Shown: positions 26,095 through 35,099 of the stretch, piece by piece
Numbering within the stretch: the first letter of the stretch is position 1
Layout of the letters: each line of letters begins with the position of its first letter
NCBI GenBank assembly: GCA_002281475.1
Contig: NCGC01000008.1
Span: forward strand, 1-35,128
DNA from: Methylophilales bacterium 28-44-11
Lineage (GTDB): Bacteria > Pseudomonadota > Gammaproteobacteria > Burkholderiales > Methylophilaceae
Length of the DNA: 35,128 bases
Reading direction: 5' to 3'
Notes under the pieces: generated by a model
What the model was told of the DNA's origin: nothing
What the model saw: the letters and a program-made list of their open reading frames with translations, nothing else
Databases searched by the model: none
Program-made: the position numbers and the translations under genes

Positions 26095-27294
26095 TTAGGC
26101 AAAGGTATCGACTAAACCGTTGGATACACGTTGCGTGATGATTTGACTGACAACCGCGTTGTCGTCTCCATTGTTAGATGCTGATTGCTCTAAACGCTGT
26201 TGCGCACGTTGTTGCATGGCCTGTTCAAAGTGACGTTGTGATTGCGCTTGCGAGCTCACTTGTGCATTACCAAGTTGCATACCCGTATCTTGCATTTTGT
26301 CACGCAGCATTTGCATGCCATCTTGAAGCGCTTGGCGTACCTCAGGATTGTCTGAAATAAAGGTGGTGTCTACTTGGTCGTTTTCCACTTGAATCACCAC
26401 TTTTAAAGGGCCCATGTCGGGCGGATTGAGGGTCAACGTAGCACTTTGCTCACCTTTGCCAACCATCCACAGCACCTTTTGATTCACCGCTTGGCTCCAT
26501 TCGGGTTTACCAAACGTGGTGGGAATCTCATTAGCTGCCATCACACTTGTACTCATCAATTCTTGCAATTTGGTAGGTGATTGTTGTGTGATTGTCATGG
26601 TATTGGCTTGGGTTTGAGTCGCTTTTACGTCTAGCTCCTGGGTTTTTGCCTCCGTCAACAAAACAGGGTTTTGCACCAACTCTTTTTTTGCAGAAATTTC
26701 ATTGCTGACTGGCTGATTTACTTGTGTATCGTCGGCAATATCAGAGGATGTTTTAGCAGCTACGCCAGCGTTGAATTTAACTTCTGGTTTTAACTCCATT
26801 GCTTCAGTTGAGGCACCTGTGTTCATTAGCGATGCACTTTTATCCATCCCTGATTTTGGCAATCCAATCATTAAATCAACATTTTCATCGGTGGTGACTG
26901 TGGAAGTTTTATTGGGGTTGATTTGGGTTGCTGATTGCAAGCCCATCTGCATCAATATCACATCTTGAATCGGTGCTGGTGTCGCCTCTTTAGCTACGTT
27001 TTCATTCAATTCTTCAGCTACATTTTCACTCGCTGCTTGACTAGCTTCTTGAGGTATTTGCTCGCTACCAGCCTTAAGCGACTGATTTATATTTTCTTTT
27101 GCTTTGGGTTGTACCTCTTGGGCCTCATTGGCTTTGGCCTCTTTTTGTCTTACTTGTTTTTTAAGCATGTCTGCAAATGCGTTAGGTGCACCCGATATAG
27201 CTTGATCAGCACCCGCGTTAGCAGCGTTATCTTGGCTGGCCATCTGTTGTCTCACTGGTGCTGCCTTAGCCGTTTGTAAAGTTAGGTTTTGCAT
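26095..27294 (-). CDS. fliK: FliK, hook-length control protein
   Basis: A 399-residue protein. Residues 1-270 are an unfolded, Ala/Gln/Lys/Glu-rich ruler region. The C-terminal domain at about 285-375 has the FliK motif (SATLTLNPPDMGPLKVVIQV, then FISDNPEVRQALQDGMQMLR), which switches export specificity through FlhB. A Gln-rich tail follows. The start chosen is the ATG at 27294, with AAGGA seven bases upstream; an ATG ten codons earlier (27324) has no ribosome site. It lies 40 bp after fliJ. Confidence 0.95.
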   Translation of the reverse strand: MQNLTLQTAKAAPVRQQMASQDNAANAGADQAISGAPNAFADMLKKQVRQKEAKANEAQEVQPKAKENINQSLKAGSEQIPQEASQAASENVAEELNENVAKEATPAPIQDVILMQMGLQSATQINPNKTSTVTTDENVDLMIGLPKSGMDKSASLMNTGASTEAMELKPEVKFNAGVAAKTSSDIADDTQVNQPVSNEISAKKELVQNPVLLTEAKTQELDVKATQTQANTMTITQQSPTKLQELMSTSVMAANEIPTTFGKPEWSQAVNQKVLWMVGKGEQSATLTLNPPDMGPLKVVIQVENDQVDTTFISDNPEVRQALQDGMQMLRDKMQDTGMQLGNAQVSSQAQSQRHFEQAMQQRAQQRLEQSASNNGDDNAVVSQIITQRVSNGLVDTFA

Positions 27295-27334
27295 CTCATG
27301 TTCCTTAGTAAACTGCGAGTTCATCTATCGTGCG

Positions 27335-27784
27335 CTATTGTTTTGCGTGCCTTGTGGCGCGCATAGCAAACTCATCCATCATCAACTGCTCTTTTTTGTT
27401 AGCCACCTTTGTCTGCTTCTCAACATCACGTTGTTCTAACACATCATAAGATAACTTTTTGCGTTGTGATTCCTTCCAACGTTTTTTTTGCACCAACACA
27501 TGGTGTTGCGCCGATACCAGCATTTCAAACTGCCCTTTTACTGCTTGGTCAAGCTTGCGAAAAAACCCTTGAAAATTTTGGTACGCCAATGCACCTATGC
27601 CCATCTCAAGACTTTGCTGCAAACTTTTGCTGTAATCATTCCGATATTCCACTAACAAATCATATTTCGACTTCGCTTCATCGGCTATTTTCATTGCTTC
27701 TGCCAGCGCTTCAGTCGCAGTATCCACTTCCTTTTGTGCGATATCTTTTAACATGTTCATTACACCTGCCGCACGTATTGCCAT
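27335..27784 (-). CDS. fliJ: FliJ, export ATPase complex coiled-coil protein
   Basis: A 149-residue, almost wholly helical, charged protein of the size and character of FliJ. It forms an antiparallel coiled coil that sits in the FliI hexamer and contacts FlhA and chaperones. Conservation is low, but features such as ALAYQNFQGFFRKLDQAVKG and a C-terminal EKQTKVANKKEQLMMDEFAM helix match the family. Position between fliI and fliK is decisive. ATG follows GAAGG at nine bases. Confidence 0.92.
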   Translation of the reverse strand: MAIRAAGVMNMLKDIAQKEVDTATEALAEAMKIADEAKSKYDLLVEYRNDYSKSLQQSLEMGIGALAYQNFQGFFRKLDQAVKGQFEMLVSAQHHVLVQKKRWKESQRKKLSYDVLEQRDVEKQTKVANKKEQLMMDEFAMRATRHAKQ

Positions 27785-27824
27785 AGGAAATAACCTTCTC
27801 TTTCATCTGATGATTTGTTTTTAT

Positions 27825-29234
27825 TTAATCTGCCAATACATGCGCTAAAAAATGCACACTTTCTTCCATATCCGCACGTTCCGAAATGTCTTGTTGTAAA
27901 AAACGTTCTATCATTTCATGCTTAGCAATGGCTGTATCCAACACAGGGTCAGACCCTGCTTCATACGCGCCCACGCTAATCAAATCAATACTGCGCATAT
28001 AGCGTGAATTCAGTTGCTTAAGCTTGCGTGCCAATTTTTGATGTTCTGGGCTGGTGATATTGTGCATGGCTCGGCTAATGGATTGCTCAACATCAATCGC
28101 AGGATAATGACCGCTTTCTGCCAAACTCCGGCTAAGTACAATATGCCCATCCAAAATGGCACGTGCTGCATCGGCAATCGGGTCTTGCTGATCATCACCC
28201 TCTGTTAACACGGTGTAAAAAGCAGTAATGGAGCCCTCACCTTCTGCACCATTGCCTGTGCGTTCTACTAGGGCCGGTAATTTGGCAAATACTGAGGGCG
28301 GATACCCTTTGGTGGCTGGCGGCTCACCAATCGCTAGTGCAATTTCACGTTGTGCCATGGCGTAGCGTGTCAGTGAATCCATAATCAGCAATACATTTTT
28401 ACCTTGATTACGAAAACTCTCGGCAATGGTTGTTGCATAATTAGCGCCTTGTAAGCGCATCAGCGCAGACGCATCAGCTGGTGCTGCCACTACCACAGAA
28501 CGCGCTAAACCTTCTGTACCTAAAATCTGCTCAATAAACTCTTTAACTTCACGGCCCCGTTCACCGATCAACCCCACCACAATCACATCGGCAGTGGTAT
28601 AGCGTGCCATCATCCCGAGCAGCACACTTTTACCAACGCCTGAGCCTGCAAACAAACCCATACGCTGTCCACGCCCTACCGTGAGCATGCTGTTAATAGC
28701 TCGTACACCCACATCTAAAGGTTCTTGGATAGGTGCGCGTGATAAGGGATTAGTGGGTCGTGCACTCAATGGCGCACTTTCGGTGACTTCAATTTTTCCT
28801 AAATTATCTAGTGGGTTCCCAGCACCATCGACCACTCTGCCAAGCAGCGCATCGCCCACTGGCAAATGTCTTGCTCGGTCATTCACTCTGCGACGCGGCG
28901 GTCTGCCAGCGCTTGGTTTGGGTAGCGTTTCTGCCACATCCATGGCAAATACTTTGGCGCCCGGTACTACACCATCTACACTGCTTTGCGGCATGAGTAA
29001 CAAATGTTCGCCATCAAACCCAACTACTTCGGCTTCAACACGGCTACCTTCAGATAGCGGTACGTAACATGCACTACCAATCGGCAATTTAATCCCTGCT
29101 GCTTGCATGACCAAGCCTGTGAGTTTGGTGATACGTCCAGCAATCTCTAAGGGTTCCACAATTTGCAATATCTCATTGCAATCGCGAAGATAGCTGTGCC
29201 AGCGCTGATGATGTATGTTTTGCGTGTCTTGCAT
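27825..29234 (-). CDS. fliI: FliI, flagellar export ATPase
   Basis: A 469-residue F1-beta-like ATPase. Walker A is GSGVGKS (residues 197-203); Walker B is [10 protein letters not shown] with D286, followed by [20 protein letters not shown], the FliI/YscN signature. [12 protein letters not shown] is also intact. It hydrolyses ATP to help unload chaperoned substrates for the proton-driven exporter. Its ATG overlaps the fliH stop (TAATG), a sign of translational coupling with its regulator. Full length. Confidence 0.98.
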   Translation of the reverse strand: MQDTQNIHHQRWHSYLRDCNEILQIVEPLEIAGRITKLTGLVMQAAGIKLPIGSACYVPLSEGSRVEAEVVGFDGEHLLLMPQSSVDGVVPGAKVFAMDVAETLPKPSAGRPPRRRVNDRARHLPVGDALLGRVVDGAGNPLDNLGKIEVTESAPLSARPTNPLSRAPIQEPLDVGVRAINSMLTVGRGQRMGLFAGSGVGKSVLLGMMARYTTADVIVVGLIGERGREVKEFIEQILGTEGLARSVVVAAPADASALMRLQGANYATTIAESFRNQGKNVLLIMDSLTRYAMAQREIALAIGEPPATKGYPPSVFAKLPALVERTGNGAEGEGSITAFYTVLTEGDDQQDPIADAARAILDGHIVLSRSLAESGHYPAIDVEQSISRAMHNITSPEHQKLARKLKQLNSRYMRSIDLISVGAYEAGSDPVLDTAIAKHEMIERFLQQDISERADMEESVHFLAHVLAD

Positions 29235-29890
29235 TATGGAAGCAACCAGTCATCGTGTTTAGCTAACGCGTCGGTAATACGTTTCCAGCGCATGCTGTTG
29301 CTAGCATCAATTTGGTTGGCGCCTGTCTCTACCAAGCAACCACCCCTTTCGATGCTACTGTCCTCTTGAATTTGCCAATGTTGGCTAGAAATCTCTTCTG
29401 CAAGATATTCACGCAGAATGTGCGCATCTTCATGGTGTACCAATATGCGCGCGGGTTTTTGCACGTGTGGCAAATAGTGAATGGCATCTACAACGACAGG
29501 AATCACTGCTGAAGTATCCACATTTAACTTTACTTTAAGCATCGATTTAGCCAAATCCAAGGCCAAGCTCAACAATTCATCGGCGATGGCTTCATCGGTT
29601 TTTTCAAGTGCTTGGCTAAAACTATGCATTAATTGCACAAACTGCTGACGCTCTTCTGCGGCATGCTCTTTGGCTTTGGCCATGCCAACCGCAAACCCCT
29701 CTTGCATGCCTTTGGTATAGCCTTCTTTGCGCACGTTCTCAAGTATTTGATTCATGGCCTGAGACGGTTCATCTAACTTTTTCTTAGGCTTTGCCATCAT
29801 GGCGGCGTTAGGTTTATCGTCACCAAACGATGACATTTCCCAACGTTGATAGGCTGTTTGCTGTTCTTTTGGAAGTGCCATATTCGCCAT
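29234..29890 (-). CDS. fliH: FliH, regulator/stalk of the FliI ATPase
   Basis: A 218-residue protein. A Lys/Pro-rich N-terminus leads to a coiled-coil with the glycine-repeat-like [20 protein letters not shown] segment (about residues 55-75), typical of FliH; the C-terminal domain includes [28 protein letters not shown] and [16 protein letters not shown], which bind FliI. FliH dimers tether FliI to FliN and FlhA. The ATG at 29890 has GGAG seven bases upstream; a GTG one codon earlier is less likely. It overlaps fliI by one base. Confidence 0.96.
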   Translation of the reverse strand: MANMALPKEQQTAYQRWEMSSFGDDKPNAAMMAKPKKKLDEPSQAMNQILENVRKEGYTKGMQEGFAVGMAKAKEHAAEERQQFVQLMHSFSQALEKTDEAIADELLSLALDLAKSMLKVKLNVDTSAVIPVVVDAIHYLPHVQKPARILVHHEDAHILREYLAEEISSQHWQIQEDSSIERGGCLVETGANQIDASNSMRWKRITDALAKHDDWLLP

Positions 29891-29980
29891 CACATTTCTC
29901 CAGCAAAGTTGTTATAAACACTTGGTATAAATAGGTGACTGAAATGAAGTGCAAAGCACACGGCACACAGCGATTTATCT

Positions 29981-30979
29981 TTATACATATTGATCATCAT
30001 CGCCCTTCCCTGCCAACATAATTTGGCCTTCATCGGCAAGTCTTCTTACAATTTGTAAAATTTGTTTTTGTTGTGCTTCAACTTCAGAGAGCTTGACTGG
30101 ACCTTTGCTTTCTAAATCTTCTTTCATCATCTCAGCAGCGCGAGACGACATATTTTTAAAGATTTTGTCGCGCATTTCTTGTGTGGCACCTTTTAGTGCA
30201 ATGATGAGCATTTCAGATTGCACTTCACGCAACATGACTTGAATGCCTTTGTCGTCAATGTCTAAAATATTGTCGAACACAAACATTTCATCCATGATTT
30301 TTTGTGCCATGTCGTCATCGTAATTTTTCAGGCCTTCCATCACGCTGGCTTCATTATCACCGCTCATGTAGTTCATGATTTCTGCCGCTACTTTAATGCC
30401 GCCCATGGTTTGCTTTTTGATATTTTCGTTACCAGTCAGCAACTTAGTCATCACATCATTCAGTTCTTTCAGCGCAATTGGCTTCACACCATCTAACGTT
30501 GCAATGCGTAACATCACGTCTTGGCGCAACCTGTCTGTAAAGTGACCAATAATTTCAGAGGCCTGATCTGGCTCTAGGTGGACCAAAATGGTGGCAATGA
30601 TTTGTGGATGCTCATTTTTAATAAACTCTGCAACGGTAAACGCATCCATCCATTTTAAACTTTCAATGCCACTGGCATCGCGTGAAGATAAAATGCGGTT
30701 AAGTAAGTTAGAGGCTTTGTCATCGCCTAAAGCTTTGGTGAGCACTGAACGAATGTATTCATCTGAATCCAAACCAAATTCACTGCTTTGTTCGGCTTCA
30801 GTTAAAAACTCAGTGACGACTGTATCCACCTGATCGCGCCCAACAGATTTCATGGTGGCCATGGCTGAACCCAATTTCTGTACCTCTTTTGGGCTCAAAA
30901 ACTTCATCACTTCTGCGGCTTCGTCTTCGCCTAAAGCCAGCATTAGAATCGCACTTCTCATTACACCTTCATCAGCCAT
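29981..30979 (-). CDS. fliG: FliG, C-ring rotor/switch protein
   Basis: A 332-residue rotor protein. The family features EVQKLGSAMATMKSV, the EHPQIIATILVHLEPDQASE motif that includes the EHPQ patch (about residues 125-145), and a C-terminal domain with charged residues (LREVQSEMLIIALKGATQEM, then KIFKNMSSRAAEMMKEDLES) that face MotC. It links the MS-ring (FliF tail) to FliM. It is two bases after fliF, so coupled. Ninety bases separate it from fliH. Confidence 0.98.
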   Translation of the reverse strand: MADEGVMRSAILMLALGEDEAAEVMKFLSPKEVQKLGSAMATMKSVGRDQVDTVVTEFLTEAEQSSEFGLDSDEYIRSVLTKALGDDKASNLLNRILSSRDASGIESLKWMDAFTVAEFIKNEHPQIIATILVHLEPDQASEIIGHFTDRLRQDVMLRIATLDGVKPIALKELNDVMTKLLTGNENIKKQTMGGIKVAAEIMNYMSGDNEASVMEGLKNYDDDMAQKIMDEMFVFDNILDIDDKGIQVMLREVQSEMLIIALKGATQEMRDKIFKNMSSRAAEMMKEDLESKGPVKLSEVEAQQKQILQIVRRLADEGQIMLAGKGDDDQYV

Positions 30980-30981
30980 GC

Positions 30982-32631
30982 TTACTTCTCACTTCCGTTC
31001 GTCCAGTTTGAAACTACACTTGCTACCATTCTTGGGTTATCTTTGGCCAATTGCTTCACCATACCCAAGTTTTGCTCGTAGCCAGGCGCAACTAATGTTG
31101 CTTGTGGCTGACCACTAATATTCACAATGGCATCCTCACCATTTTGTTGTGCTTGACCTAACATTTTTTGGTTATTCATGGGACTAGATAATTTGGCAAG
31201 CAAAGGTTTGAGCATGCGGCTGTAAACCAAGAACAACACGACAACCCCTACTAAAAAGCGTAATCCATCTTTGCCATATTCCACAGCCACTGGGTTTTGC
31301 CACATTGGTACAGTTGGCAATACTTCAGCTGGCTCACCAGCAAAAGAACTATTAACCACGGTAATGGAATCACCACGTTCTTTGTTAAAGCCCATGGCTT
31401 GCATGGCTAAGTCATTGATTTGTTGTTTTTCTGCAGCATTTAAAGGACGGTAGGTGACTTTGCCTTTTGCATCAGTCACAGGTAAGTTGTTGACAACCAC
31501 AGCCACATGTAAGCGTTTAATACCGCCCTTGGGTTGTTGCACGTAACGTACTGTTTTATCGACTTCATAATTAGTGGTGGTATTTTTTTGAGTACTCACC
31601 GCAGCACCACCAGCACTGGCAGTGGCTGTGTCTTCTGTTGTTTCAATAGGGGCGGTTGAATTAGGTGGTGGTTGATTAGAAAGTGCACCCGGCACACCAG
31701 AAGCATCAGCACCCGCACCATTATTAGATTCATTACTTTGCATGCTTCTAATCGCTGATTCTTCAGGCTTAAAGTTAGGTTTATACGTTTCTGCGGCTTG
31801 CTCAGTGGTAGAGAAATCAATTTCTGCACTGGCTTCTGCACGTACGTTTTTTGCACCTACAATCGGCGTAATAATGGATTCCACACGTCTTGCAATGCTG
31901 GCTTGCATGTCTTCTACATATTTAATTTGTGTTTGGTCTAATCCATTGTTGCCTTGTTTTTTGGAAGTATCTGAAAGTAGGTTACCGTTTTGGTCGACGA
32001 CTGTGACATTGGCCGCTGGCAAGTTAGGCACACTACTCGCCACCAAATGCACCACTGCACCAACTTGTTGTGGGTCTAGTGTTCTACCTGCTCTTAAATT
32101 GAGTAATACAGAGGCAGTTGGGTTTTGCTGATCGCGAACAAATACGCTTGGTTTTGGAATAGCTAAATGAATACGTGCCACATCCACGGCAGCAATCGCT
32201 TGAATACTGCGCTCTAACTCGCCTTCTAACGCACGTTGAAAATTCACTTGTTCCACAAATTGCGAAACGCCAAATTTTTGGTTTTCAAGTAATTCAAAAC
32301 CTATATTGCCGCCCTTAGGCAAACCTTCAGAAGCCAATTTTAAACGCGCAGTATGCACTTGTTCTGCAGGCACTAAAATGGCAGAGCCACTGTCCGAAAA
32401 CTTATAGGGCACATTCATTTTCTCTAAGGCTGCCACAATAGCGCCGCCATCTTTATCTGAATAATTAGAGAATAAAATGCGGTAATCTGGTTGTTGGCTC
32501 CATAGCCAAAATACCACCATCACCGCTACTACGGCTGCAACGCCTGCCAACAACATCAACTTGCTGCCAAGCTGTGCTGCGCTGGGCAACCCATTTCCAT
32601 TCATCAACACGGCTTCGTTTACTGCTGCCAT
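30982..32631 (-). CDS. fliF: FliF, MS-ring protein
   Basis: A 549-residue membrane-ring protein. Membrane helices lie at about residues 24-44 (LMLLAGVAAVVAVMVVFWLW) and 455-472; the periplasmic part between them has ring-building motifs (DYRILFSNYSDKDGGAIVAA, then GNIGFELLENQKFGVSQFVE) and a low-complexity Ser/Asn/Ala/Pro region at about 285-350. The C-terminal tail (MVKQLAKDNPRMVASVVSNW) binds FliG. The ATG follows a strong GGAGG at seven bases. First gene of the minus-strand fli operon. Confidence 0.98.
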   Translation of the reverse strand: MAAVNEAVLMNGNGLPSAAQLGSKLMLLAGVAAVVAVMVVFWLWSQQPDYRILFSNYSDKDGGAIVAALEKMNVPYKFSDSGSAILVPAEQVHTARLKLASEGLPKGGNIGFELLENQKFGVSQFVEQVNFQRALEGELERSIQAIAAVDVARIHLAIPKPSVFVRDQQNPTASVLLNLRAGRTLDPQQVGAVVHLVASSVPNLPAANVTVVDQNGNLLSDTSKKQGNNGLDQTQIKYVEDMQASIARRVESIITPIVGAKNVRAEASAEIDFSTTEQAAETYKPNFKPEESAIRSMQSNESNNGAGADASGVPGALSNQPPPNSTAPIETTEDTATASAGGAAVSTQKNTTTNYEVDKTVRYVQQPKGGIKRLHVAVVVNNLPVTDAKGKVTYRPLNAAEKQQINDLAMQAMGFNKERGDSITVVNSSFAGEPAEVLPTVPMWQNPVAVEYGKDGLRFLVGVVVLFLVYSRMLKPLLAKLSSPMNNQKMLGQAQQNGEDAIVNISGQPQATLVAPGYEQNLGMVKQLAKDNPRMVASVVSNWTNGSEK

Positions 32632-32876
32632 TGTGAAACCTCCAAAACTTTCTGTGACTGATCATCTTGCTGGTGACTCCACATAGATGACCTCTACGAT
32701 TGAGTACCATTATGCCGATAATGCCCATTTTCAATTTTGCGAATAAAGCACTTTTACCTCGCCTATTTCAATGCTGACTAAAAATCATAAGTGCTACATT
32801 GTGCATAAGCCAAAAAAGTACATGTAATGCAAAAACGTAACACACGCATTTGGATATTTAGAATCGGAGGTAAACC
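32632..32876. promoter_or_regulatory. Divergent fliF/fliE promoter region
   Basis: This 245-base gap should hold promoters for fliF-fliR (minus) and fliE (plus). CATTAT (32708-32713) and ATAATG (32718-32723) form a dyad around GCCG; on the plus strand this reads GCCGATAA, the FliA -10, but TAAA is absent 15 bases upstream. On the minus strand TTGAAA followed at 18 bases by TTTATT is a weak sigma-70 candidate for fliF. No sigma-54 site was seen. Confidence 0.45.
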
Positions 32877-33248
32877 ATGAAAGCAGGCGGAATAGATTCA
32901 GCCAGAATCGAATCAATGCTCGCGCAGCTCAAAGCGGCGGCGCAGAGCCCTCGTGTGGCGCAAGACAACCCGATAGGCGGTGGTTTAGGGCTACAGCAAA
33001 TCAATGGCACACAATCATCTTCAAAAGTGAGCTTTAGTGATGCCCTGAAATCATCACTCGATCAAGTGAATCAAATGCAAAAGAGTTCGGAACAACTGGG
33101 CAAAAACTTCGCGATGGGAGATGACAGCGTTAGCTTGTCAGATGTGATGATTGCTGGCCAAAAAGCGAATATTGCGTTTCAAGCGACGGTGCAAGTGCGC
33201 AATAAGTTGGTGTCCGCGTATCAAGATATGATGAATATGCAGGTTTAA
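32877..33248 (+). CDS. fliE: FliE, MS-ring-rod junction protein
   Basis: A 123-residue protein with the FliE pattern: a variable N-terminus, then SFSDALKSSLDQVNQMQKSS and GDDSVSLSDVMIAGQKANIA with VQVRNKLVSAYQDMMNMQV at the end. FliE joins the MS-ring/export gate to the FlgB/FlgC rod and is among the first exported proteins. ATG follows GGAGG at six bases. It diverges from fliF, the usual arrangement, and is the last flagellar gene before accessory DNA. Confidence 0.97.
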   Translation: MKAGGIDSARIESMLAQLKAAAQSPRVAQDNPIGGGLGLQQINGTQSSSKVSFSDALKSSLDQVNQMQKSSEQLGKNFAMGDDSVSLSDVMIAGQKANIAFQATVQVRNKLVSAYQDMMNMQV

Positions 33249-33441
33249 GAGAATCAGGTAAGAAGACTAAACGCTTTACTAATGCAAAGGAGGAACCAGG
33301 CAGGCACGTAGATTTCCAGCCCATTATTCCGGCGAAGGCTGGAATCCATTGGTACTCAAAAGTGTAGTTTTTTAGCAAAAATAACGACTGAATCTTCTCT
33401 AGCGCGATTAACACTTAGATAGCAGCTGATAACGCATGATG
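33249..33441. other. Boundary between the flagellar cluster and accessory genes
   Basis: This 193-base gap follows fliE and precedes the 3' end of the toxin gene. It contains the REP-like palindrome listed separately and, further on, TTTTTT near 33368-33373. It may include the junction of the accessory segment. No convincing integron attC site (paired GTTRRRY/RYYYAAC cores) or target-site duplication is visible. Confidence 0.4.
33314..33345. repeat. REP-like palindromic repeat after fliE
   Basis: ATTCCGGC (33326-33333), loop GAAG, GCTGGAAT (33338-33345) is an 8-bp stem with one G-T pair. A second option pairs TTCCAGCC (33314-33321) with GGCTGGAA (33337-33344) perfectly. The core ATTCCGGCGAAGGCTGGAAT closely resembles the dispersed intergenic palindrome common in many proteobacterial genomes. 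It could also end fliE or toxin transcripts. Confidence 0.6.
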
Positions 33442-33831
33442 CTAACTTTTGCTAGGTTTGCTGTGCGCACGTATCCAATCTGCAAATTCAACTTCTGATA
33501 TTTCACCTGCGGCAACCGATATCACTGTGAGTGTGGCATCGACTTGAGTGGCTGTTAACCTATAACCATTCAACACCAAAAACAAACCCACACTCAAAAA
33601 AGCTACGCGTTTATTCCCATCCACAAACGCATGATTTTTAGCTAAACCAACCCCATATGCCGCTGCTAAATCTGCATAATCTGGTTTGCCATAATGTGCT
33701 AAATTGGGTGCTTGACTAAGGGCAGAATCTAGCAAGGCTTGATCGCGTATGCCAGAACTACCGCCATGCATAGCCAAACTTTCATCATGAAGTGTCACTA
33801 GCAGCTTTTTATCTACCCATCTCCACTGCAT
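33442..33831 (-). CDS. doc: Doc-type Fic-fold toxin
   Basis: A 129-residue Fic/Doc protein. The active-site motif HAFVDGNKRVAFL (H67 to K74) has the Doc form HxFxDGNKR rather than the AMP-transferase form HPFxxGNGR. Known Doc toxins phosphorylate EF-Tu and stop translation. A second conserved stretch (IRDQALLDSALSQAPNLAHYG) matches the family. It starts 2 bp after the antitoxin stop, so translation is coupled. It appears intact. Confidence in the family is high; target identity is by analogy. Confidence 0.95.
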   Translation of the reverse strand: MQWRWVDKKLLVTLHDESLAMHGGSSGIRDQALLDSALSQAPNLAHYGKPDYADLAAAYGVGLAKNHAFVDGNKRVAFLSVGLFLVLNGYRLTATQVDATLTVISVAAGEISEVEFADWIRAHSKPSKS

Positions 33832-33833
33832 GG

Positions 33834-34058
33834 TTATTTAGCCAACGCGTTGAACGTGTCACGATATTCGCGCATAAATTCACGTCCAATTTCTAATTGC
33901 TCTTCAAAGGTTGGATCATTTGGCGTAATTGCAATACCACCTGGCGTATCGGTTAAAAACACCGTATCACCCTTCTCCAGCTTTAACCTTGCCAGTACCT
34001 CTTTGGGCAAAATCAAACCAACAGAATTACCAATTTGTGTGAGTTTAATGCCTTGCAT
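33834..34058 (-). CDS. AbrB/MazE-type antitoxin partner of Doc
   Basis: A 74-residue protein with a swapped-hairpin AbrB/SpoVT DNA-binding domain at about residues 1-45 (IKLTQIGNSVGLILPKEVLA, then LEKGDTVFL) and a C-terminal helix (EEQLEIGREFMREYRDTFNA) that should bind and neutralise Doc. Classic P1 Doc pairs with Phd; here an AbrB-fold antitoxin takes its place, a combination known in bacterial chromosomes. ATG follows a strong AAGGAG. Upstream lie a good promoter and nested palindromes, indicating self-repression. Confidence 0.92.
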   Translation of the reverse strand: MQGIKLTQIGNSVGLILPKEVLARLKLEKGDTVFLTDTPGGIAITPNDPTFEEQLEIGREFMREYRDTFNALAK

Positions 34059-34072
34059 GTTGAGCTCCTTAA

Positions 34073-34116
34073 GTTATAACAAAAGTTATAATATAACAAT
34101 TGTTATAACATGGCAA
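34073..34116 (-). promoter_or_regulatory. Promoter and palindromic operators of the toxin-antitoxin operon
   Basis: On the minus strand TTGCCA (34116-34111), a 17-base spacer and TATTAT (34093-34088) form a sigma-70 promoter with 5/6 matches in each box. GTTATAAC occurs at 34073-34080 and 34102-34109, with GTTATAAT at 34085-34092. TATAACAATTGTTATA (34092-34107) is a perfect 16-bp palindrome lying in the spacer. These are expected binding sites for the AbrB-type antitoxin. The -35 box begins two bases from the integrase stop codon. Confidence 0.75.
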
Positions 34117-34118
34117 AC

Positions 34119-35099
34119 TCAAGAGCCTATCGTATCGAGCGGGCTAGCAACTCCCTGCCCACCTTTATTCAACACATGGGTATAAATCATCGTCGTTGCA
34201 ACATCGCTATGCCCTAATAACTCTTGCACAGTCCGAATATCATAGCCACTCTCTAACAAATGCGTTGCAAAACTATGCCTAAATGTATGCGGCGTTGCTA
34301 ACTTAGTAATGCCAGCATCCCGCACAGCTTGACGCACTGCACGTTGTATAGCTTGGTCTTGCACATGATGCCGACGCGTTTCACCCGAGCGTGGGTCAAC
34401 TGATAACTTAGCGGATGGAAACACATATTGCCAAGCCCAATCGCGTGCCGCATTCGGGTATTTTTTACCCAATGCCTGTGGCATATACACAGATCCAAAG
34501 CCTTTAGCTAAATCTTCATAGTGCAAGGCTTTTACTTTCTCCAAATGCTGTTTTAAAGGCAACACCAAACGCACAGGCAACATCGTTACCCTATCTTTAT
34601 AGCCTTTTCCATCCCTAATTAAAATTTCTTTGCGCGCAAAATCAATATCTTTCACCCGTAAACGCAAGCCCTCTAAAATACGCATGCCTGTTCCGTATAG
34701 CAGGCTCACAATTAAGTGATGTGTACCGTTTAACTGCCTGATGATTGCTTGCACCTCTTCTTTAGACAACACCACTGGCAAACGCTTTGGTACCTTTGCC
34801 TGTTCTATATCGTCCAACCAAGGCAAAGCCTCACCAAGCACCTCTTTATATAAGAAAAGCAAAGCACTTTTTGCTTGGTTCTGCGTACTGGCGGCCACAT
34901 TCCCTTCTACCGCCAAATAGGTCAAAAATTGCTCAACTTCATTAGCGCCCAAATCTTTAGGGTGGCGCTTGTTAAAATGAAAAATATATCGTTTAATCCA
35001 GTCTGTATACGCCTGTTCAGTGCGAATACTATAGTGCTTTAAGCGGATTTTATCGCGCACTTGATTTAAAAGATTTGGTGGCTCAATTGACGTATTCAT
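34119..35099 (-). CDS. intI: IntI, integron integrase (tyrosine recombinase)
   Basis: A 326-residue tyrosine recombinase of the integron class. The N-terminal SAM-like domain includes [19 protein letters not shown] and the catalytic domain has R140 (LLYGTGMR), K165 (GKGYKDR), H271/R274 ([12 protein letters not shown]), H297 (LLGHSD) and Y306 (TTMIYTHV), all intact. The IntI-specific insertion ([17 protein letters not shown], about residues 213-229) separates it from XerC/D and phage integrases. IntI joins attI and attC sites to capture gene cassettes. In the common layout attI and cassettes lie beyond the 5' end of intI, just past this window. It reads toward the toxin-antitoxin operon on the same strand. 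Confidence 0.95.
   Translation of the reverse strand: MNTSIEPPNLLNQVRDKIRLKHYSIRTEQAYTDWIKRYIFHFNKRHPKDLGANEVEQFLTYLAVEGNVAASTQNQAKSALLFLYKEVLGEALPWLDDIEQAKVPKRLPVVLSKEEVQAIIRQLNGTHHLIVSLLYGTGMRILEGLRLRVKDIDFARKEILIRDGKGYKDRVTMLPVRLVLPLKQHLEKVKALHYEDLAKGFGSVYMPQALGKKYPNAARDWAWQYVFPSAKLSVDPRSGETRRHHVQDQAIQRAVRQAVRDAGITKLATPHTFRHSFATHLLESGYDIRTVQELLGHSDVATTMIYTHVLNKGGQGVASPLDTIGS

Noticed and set aside
31742..32131. Open frame opposite fliF
   Set aside because: Lies wholly within conserved fliF coding sequence and has no plausible start context or domain.
32714..32721. Exact FliA -10 (GCCGATAA) upstream of fliE
   Set aside because: No TAAA at the required 15-base distance, 150 bases from the start codon, and fliE is normally an early gene.
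33395..33450. Possible attC site between fliE and doc
   Set aside because: Some GTTA/TAAC-like strings exist, but no matched RYYYAAC and GTTRRRY cores with the usual stem structure.
34119..35099. Phage or XerC-type integrase
   Set aside because: The IntI-specific insertion and close motif agreement with integron integrases exclude an ordinary phage or Xer recombinase.
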